Positions 58,812-64,000 of a stretch of 64,000 nt of DNA are shown piece by piece; position 1 is the stretch's first letter; every line of letters begins with the position of its first letter. The DNA comes from Morella rubra (lineage: Eukaryota > Streptophyta > Magnoliopsida > Fagales > Myricaceae): the NCBI GenBank assembly GCA_003952965.2, contig CM025855.1, forward strand, positions 2,579,252 through 2,643,251, written 5' to 3'. The notes under the pieces were generated by a model that searched no databases, was not told the DNA's origin, and worked only from the letters and a program-made list of their open reading frames with translations. Both the position numbers and the translations under genes were made by a program.

Positions 58812-59433
58812 CTCAAGTGTATCAACCAAGCCTTAAATTCCAATTATCTTTGCAAGGGAAAGCTAATATATAGTTGCATTTGCATCAATAGGAACCGTCA
58901 ACTTCTCTAGTTTATATTCGCATACAACGTGTATGTTTTCGTTTGAGTTGTGATAACCATTGCAACATCTTATATTATTCCTGATTCAGCTTCATTTGAA
59001 ATGGCTTGGTCAATTTTACTTCTCACCCATATTAGATTGGCAAATATTTTTTATGTTAAATTTTTTTTTACAAGAGGTTGTGTAAATTCTATTAGGATTT
59101 GTGATAAAATTGTTAGAATTAGTGAAAAGTTGTTGGAATTTATAAAAAAAAATAATTAAAAAAAATTGAAATATTTTATGTCCATACAAACATGGTCTTA
59201 TTCTATCCATTTTAAAACCTAACATTGAATTTATGAAAACATGACAGCATCAGGACCAATAATATTAACCAGCCCAAAACGAAAACAAAACAACCAAGTT
59301 TCAAGGCTCACTTTAAGACGGTGGGTTTCAAGCCTTTGTGGCCTGCTAGTTGGGCCCAACAATTGAGAGATCAGAGATGGACAAAAGACAAATGAAAGGG
59401 CATACATTGGAAGGTTGCAGGACCAGTTATCCA
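58812..59433. other. 3' flank of the frameshifted kinase locus
   Basis: Probable 3' UTR and AT-rich spacer. Near 59090-59195 a TTGTTGGAATT / CCATACAAACATGG stretch resembles the MITE at 43628 in inverse orientation, without clear ends. No gene. Confidence 0.5.
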
Positions 59434-59631
59434 GGGTGTGTTTGAAGTGTAAAATTTTATATTTTTTAAAATTTTAACATAAAAAAAATTACAATATAAT
59501 ATCTTTCTTCCCATCACATCATTACTTTTTACGATAATAAATATTAAAAATCATCTCTCTGTTCACTTTTTTACCAAATTCAATACTCTAAAATTTTTAT
59601 TTCTTTAAAATTTTAACAATCAAACACACTC
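59434..59631. mobile_element. MITE with GTGTGTTTG termini
   Basis: Left GGGTGTGTTTGAAGTGTAAA and right CAATCAAACACACTC are inverted copies (GTGTGTTTGA shared) around an AT-rich core with TAAAATTTTAAC at both sides. About 198 bp. No coding. Confidence 0.7.
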
Positions 59632-60171
59632 TTGGTGAGTGAAAGCTTCGAAGTCACAAAGTTTTGCCTGGCTAGTCAAGGCCCATACCGGTGGGTCCAC
59701 GTTTCATCGTGAAATTTCTACCAAATACCGCGGTTTCTACCTTTAATTTGTGCTTTGTATGCATTGACTGATGACCAATGACGACGTGTTGGCTCTGTTG
59801 AAAGCGTGTGAATCTAATGTTAACCCAAATGTGGCAATCAGCTGAAAGTTAAGACATCGAATGTGTTTACAAGTAGGTTAGACTTTTTCCAGAGAAAAAA
59901 AACATAGTAGTTTAGACTTTAGAGAACGAAAATTTGTAGAGAAAAGGAAAGAGTAAAGAATGCGTTTACGCAATAAATTGCTAATAATTGTCTTCAAAGT
60001 CAAGGTCACCGAGGGAGACTTGGCTCAGCTTGATTCAACTAACCGCACCCATTATCTGCCTGTCTTCAACAAATTGCTCAAATAGTCTTCAACAAATTAC
60101 CAATTCTCTGTACAAAAGCTACACCCTTTCTTATCTCCCTCTCGCCCCCTCCCTGATCACTGGAAAGGAAA

Positions 60172-62684
60172 ATGTCGTTCCTTGCACGACTCATGTCTGT
60201 TATTGTGCTTGTGCTACTCCATCAATGTCGCAGCGTCGCAGATACTCATCATTGTGCTCCCTCTTCCTGTGGCAGCATCCATGAGATACGATCTCCGTTT
60301 TACGATTAACTCACGACGCAGCAAACTGCGGCGACCCAAGGTACAATCTGTCATGTGAGAACAACCAACCTGTATTACACATGGCAGGTGAAAAATACTA
60401 CGTACGGAAAATCAACCACAATCCGAGTTGTGGACTCGAATTCAAACCGACAATTACTCCTCACATTTTCCCATACTTAATCAACTATCGATTCATCTTC
60501 CAGTTCGTGGGATCCGTACCCCGGTAATGTTCAACCATGGGACCATGAGAAAGGGTGATGTTCGTGGGATCCGTTCGGGACCATGAAAAGGCTGTGAAAG
60601 GCCGGCGAATTCGCAATTCTATCTGAGCACTTCTACTTGCTTTCATACTGGATTGTACTCTTCCAACTATTATACCTCCCAAACCTCGAGGTATAGATAT
60701 GTTTTATCTGGCCAGATGAAGGCCTTAGATGTGGAGGAGTTGTGCAAAATAGAGCACATGTGTCCGTCATCGTGGCCTGGAAATGTTGGCCTAAATCTTT
60801 CTTGTACGGACGTCGACGACACGTTGCTGTATGGTTTTGAACTGACATGGAGGCAAGGAAAAAATTGTGCAAGCCGTGGAGATTTTAGATGCTTCCGACT
60901 CGCCCATGGTGTAATTTCTTGCTCGTGCAATCGAATAGTAAGCCAAGAACGAGATATCCATTAATTTGTATTTTGACATATAATTAGTGGATTCTAATTG
61001 AAGTTTCCCACGCTAATGTTACTCTTTTGTTCTGTTGTCAAACAGGAGATCTGCGCCTATTTTTGGAAGCAATACGTGAGGTTTCTATTTCAAACTTATA
61101 GGCCTATTTCTAATCTCATGGGGACATGAGTGCGGAAACCAAAAAGAGAAACATCAAAATTTCCTAAGTGGCTCTCTCTCTTGATTAACGTAGGCATTTT
61201 CGCTGATGATGAACTCCATTAATTAGTTTTTCTCTTTAGGCAAATAGATAAATTTCAATTGAAAATAAAAGGGAGTTACAGAAGCAGACAATGGGGCATC
61301 CACCCATTACATAAATCAGGGCCCAATTAAGGCCTGAGATCTAAACATCGGCCGTCCAAGGCTGCGGCATGGGATGTCGGAGGAGATCAGACCGCAGTAT
61401 CGTACGCTGGAATTGGCTGCAAAGAAAGCGCGCATCTTTGAGACAATGAAATGGTGCTCTTGTTCATTTTTTTTTTTATTGCAAATTAACGTCACAAAAT
61501 CTTTGGACATGAAAACTGGAAGGAAAAACAAACAGTGATTGATCCTTTTTGAAAACAAAGGTAGAAATTAGAAATTATTTACGTATCTTTCTTGATTAAT
61601 GAATTAATAAGTACTATTGATCTCCTTTCACAGGTGGAAGACCTTTATGGATACGGACATGTTATAATTGGTAAGAGCTTGTATCTCTCCTTGAATCTTT
61701 TTTAAATATATATTTTTAGTAAATCATTTCTTAGATTGTGAAGCATGAGAACTTTTGAAAGTATTGACTGAGAATATAATGAAATCTAGCCAAAGAAGAC
61801 AAAGACTAATTATCAGCATGCTTAACTACTAAGATTTATAGGAAGGCAAATAGTTATGGCCATAATGATGATGATAGTTTCTTCATGCATGATGCTAGTG
61901 AAGAATTTCTATATATATATTGCATATTTGCAGTACTCAACAACATATATTTTTGCTATAAACGATGATATATATCCCTCATGCACAGGAGCACGCATTG
62001 CAGCAAATATTGTACTTGGGACTCCATGGATGATTTTGTTGTTGGTATATAAATGGCGTAAGAGGCAATTCTCAATGTATGATGCTATTGAAAAATTTCT
62101 GCAAAGCCACAATAATCTCATGCCAATAAGGTACTCTTACTCAGAAATTAAGAAGATGACAAATAATTTCAAGGACAAACTAGGTGAAGGGGGCTATGGT
62201 ACTGTATTCAAAGGAACACTTCGAAGTGGCCAACTCGTGGCTATAAAGAAGTTAGGTAAGTCCAAAGCTAATGGAAAAGAATTTATCAGCGAAGTTGCAA
62301 CTATTGGAAGGATTCACCACTTTAATATTGTGCAACTCATTGGTTTTTGTGTTGAAGGATCGACACGAGCTCTCGTATACGAGTTCATGCCTAAAGGGTC
62401 TCTCAATAACTACATTTTTTCAGAAGAGGAAAAGTGTCCTCCTAAGCTACCAGAAACTATATGACATTGCTTTAGGAGTGGCTCGTGGAATTGAATATTT
62501 ACATCGAAGATGTGACATGCAGATTTTACATTTTGATATCAAGCCCCACAACATTCTTCTTGATGATAATTTTACACCTAAGATTTCTTGACTTCGGCCT
62601 AGCAAAATTGTATTAACAAAAGACAACACTGTTTTGTTGACTGCAGTGGGAGGGATGCTAGGATATATGGCTAGCTCTTGAGTT
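60172..62684 (+). pseudogene. LRK10-like receptor kinase pseudogene, cut by a CACTA element
   Basis: Exon 1 starts at 60172 (MSFLARLMSVIVLVLLHQC) and keeps CGSIHEIRSPF. There an insertion relative to the 55910 copy shifts the frame to a stop near 60308. The later ectodomain frame (60653-60964) is open. Short exons are visible near 61045-61072 and 61634-61671, and the membrane/kinase exon starts at 61990. The kinase is open to about 62430, with [12 protein letters not shown] and VAIKKLG. It is then shifted by an extra base near 62435 and again near 62586 just before the DFG motif. The catalytic loop [12 protein letters not shown] is still readable. At 62685 a CACTA element interrupts it just after the G-YMA-PE region, and the rest lies outside the window. 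Confidence 0.9.
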
Positions 62685-62841
62685 CACTACAAGAAAAAAA
62701 ATACTTTAGGCAACAAAAAAATTTGTCACCCAAAGTACTAATTTCGTCAGCTAAGGTTTTGGGTGACAAAAGTGAGTTGTCACCCAGTTTGTTACCTAAA
62801 GCCCGTCAGCCAATGTTTTAGGTGACGCTTTTCGTGTTCTG

Positions 62842-63273
62842 TCACTTGAAACCGTTCAGACGGTTTATAATAACGTCCGAACAGTTTGGTGCCATATTGA
62901 TGAAATTGAAAATCGTCATGTCCAGTACATTCCATCCATTTGCATGAGCCATACTGGCGGTTTGGTGCCATACTGGCAGCAAATTGTATGGAATTAGTAC
63001 CACTAGCCATATATTATACGATAAGCTCATGTTGCCAAACGGATTGAACCCATCAGATGCCAAACCTAGCCAGACGTTTCGAGATTCCCCACCAAACCAT
63101 TTATACTTCTTATCGAGGTCTTTCCATACCCTAGAGTCTGCAGGATGCCTCATCACCCAACACACGCTTCTCTTGGTGCCATCGCATATCCGTTGCTTTG
63201 CCTTGAGGCAACATTTCAAGCGCAGCACTTCTTTGATATTCTGCTTGTACTTCCACCTCGATGCCCCACACAC
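62842..63273 (-). pseudogene. CACTA TNP2 transposase fragment
   Basis: A 143-residue frame containing CGASRWKYKQ, RHPADSRVWKDLDKKYKWFG and LASDGFNPFGNMSLSYNIW, diagnostic for the TNP2-type transposase of CACTA elements. The VVLIPYNLLP motif follows. The frame then leaves the conserved sequence (about 63000) and reads into the subterminal region, so the catalytic domain is truncated by an internal deletion. Confidence 0.88.
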
Positions 63274-64000
63274 CGGACACTCTTGTAACTCACTGTGCTC
63301 CTTCCAAAACAGTATACAGTTATTTAAGCACGCATGTATGTTATCTTAGCTAAAGCCTAAATTTTTTCTTAACTTTTTCGCCTCATATAAGATTTAGGAA
63401 GTGTCTCCCCTTCGACAGCGCATCTTTTATTAAGTCCAAGACATCTTCAAACGCCTTTATAGTAGATCGACTTTGAACATAAAACTTCCTTCAATGTACT
63501 ACAGCACGGTATGTTATCAGCTATAAATTCTTTCTTACTTTTTGCTCATAACTCCATCTTTTACCAAGACATCTTCAAACGCCTCTCCGACTTCACATGA
63601 CCTAACAACGTTCCTTCTTACAATACAACTCTCGCTCAGCATATAACTTGGTATACTCGGAAAATCCTGACTCGACTGTTTCAGGACCTAGCATATTTTC
63701 ACTAGCGTTCTCATCAACCCTTCCTCCTGCCTTAAAATCTTCTAACATATCTCTCATATCATCATTTATGTTTCCCCCAGAGTCTTTACTACAAGGTTCA
63801 GGTTCTAAAGTCACTACCCGGTTAAAAACCTATGAAATTGACTCTCCGTGAAATACCCAATAAGTGTAACTCTTGTCAAACTCAATTATAAATAAATGAT
63901 TCTCCATCTCGTCCACACGTTGGAACAACACATTTTTACATTTCTTACATGGACATCTTATCAGTCCCCGATTATCTGCATAATTATGGGCAACAGTCAT
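63274..64000 (-). pseudogene. CACTA TNP2 N-terminal region, broken
   Basis: Minus-strand reading from the window edge shows the transposase-associated N-terminal domain (RGLIRCPCKKCKN, then a WVFHGE end). It stops at a TAG at 63830-63832 and continues in frame into a frame with NDDMRDMLEDFKAG and SEYTKLYAERELY (63602-63814), usual for TNP2. Further indels separate it from the downstream piece at 63273. Confidence 0.8.

Larger units (their letters stand above)
62685..64000 (-). mobile_element. CACTA element with TNP2 transposase remnants (continues past window)
   Basis: Begins CACTACAAGAAAAAAAATAC inside the kinase pseudogene. Subterminal repeats of the type TTAGGTGACA / GTCACCCAA follow to about 62840. 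TNP2-like coding sequence runs on the minus strand towards the left end. Only one end lies in the window, so length and target duplication cannot be given. Confidence 0.9.

Overview
This is nuclear DNA from a eudicot plant, most likely woody. It has small exons with GT-AG introns, a nuclear tRNA gene, a MIR166 hairpin, plant-type gene families and AT-rich intergenic DNA filled with plant transposons. The species cannot be named from the sequence alone. The left 23 kb is gene-bearing and fairly calm. The right 40 kb is a transposon-rich birth-and-death cluster of receptor-like kinases. || Left part. A secretory phospholipase A2 gene (+, four exons, complete, 155 aa, 347-1846) faces a plastid-type aldo-keto reductase gene (-, eight exons, 2788-7069), with a foldback MITE between them. 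A decayed hAT element (7283-8578), a tRNA-Leu(UAG) gene (-, 8984-9063) and an HD-Zip class I gene (-, two exons, 240 aa, 10458-11336) follow. After about 4.8 kb without recognisable genes there is a MIR166 precursor hairpin (16186-16314). A probable solo LTR (19970-20510) precedes a single-exon seven-TM membrane protein gene (21568-22503). || Middle part. A decayed LRK10-like kinase copy (23268-23975) sits between two copies of the 3' flank of the membrane-protein gene. Two related direct repeats (from 24736 and from about 32489) follow. The first holds a 1.7-kb hAT element with a clear empty site in the second. Between them a 4.6-kb BED-finger hAT element with a perfect 8-bp target duplication sits in one arm of a foldback element. 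An endogenous pararetrovirus (Caulimoviridae type, about 4.7 kb, heavily broken and permuted) is bordered by TA tracts at about 33400 and 38100. || Right part. Seven LRK10-like receptor kinase loci or pieces are visible in the whole window. One is intact (-, 38478-40559, 588 aa). One is full length but with a single-base frameshift between the membrane and kinase segments (+, 55910-58811). One is decayed and cut by a CACTA element (+, 60172-62684). The others are fragments at 23268, 40886, 41887 and 44330. A short upstream cassette with a W-box core recurs six times, four times just ahead of an LRK10-like 5' region, which suggests copying of promoter and first exon together. A tandem duplication of about 2.6 kb (46130-48720 and 49620-55790) carries a 3.65-kb CACTA element in only one copy, so the other copy is its empty site. 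Copia, TRIM-like and MITE remnants fill the rest. || No wholly new biological system could be demonstrated. The strongest leads are the MIR166 variant, the nested foldback, hAT and pararetrovirus architecture, and the repeated promoter-first-exon fragments of the kinase family.
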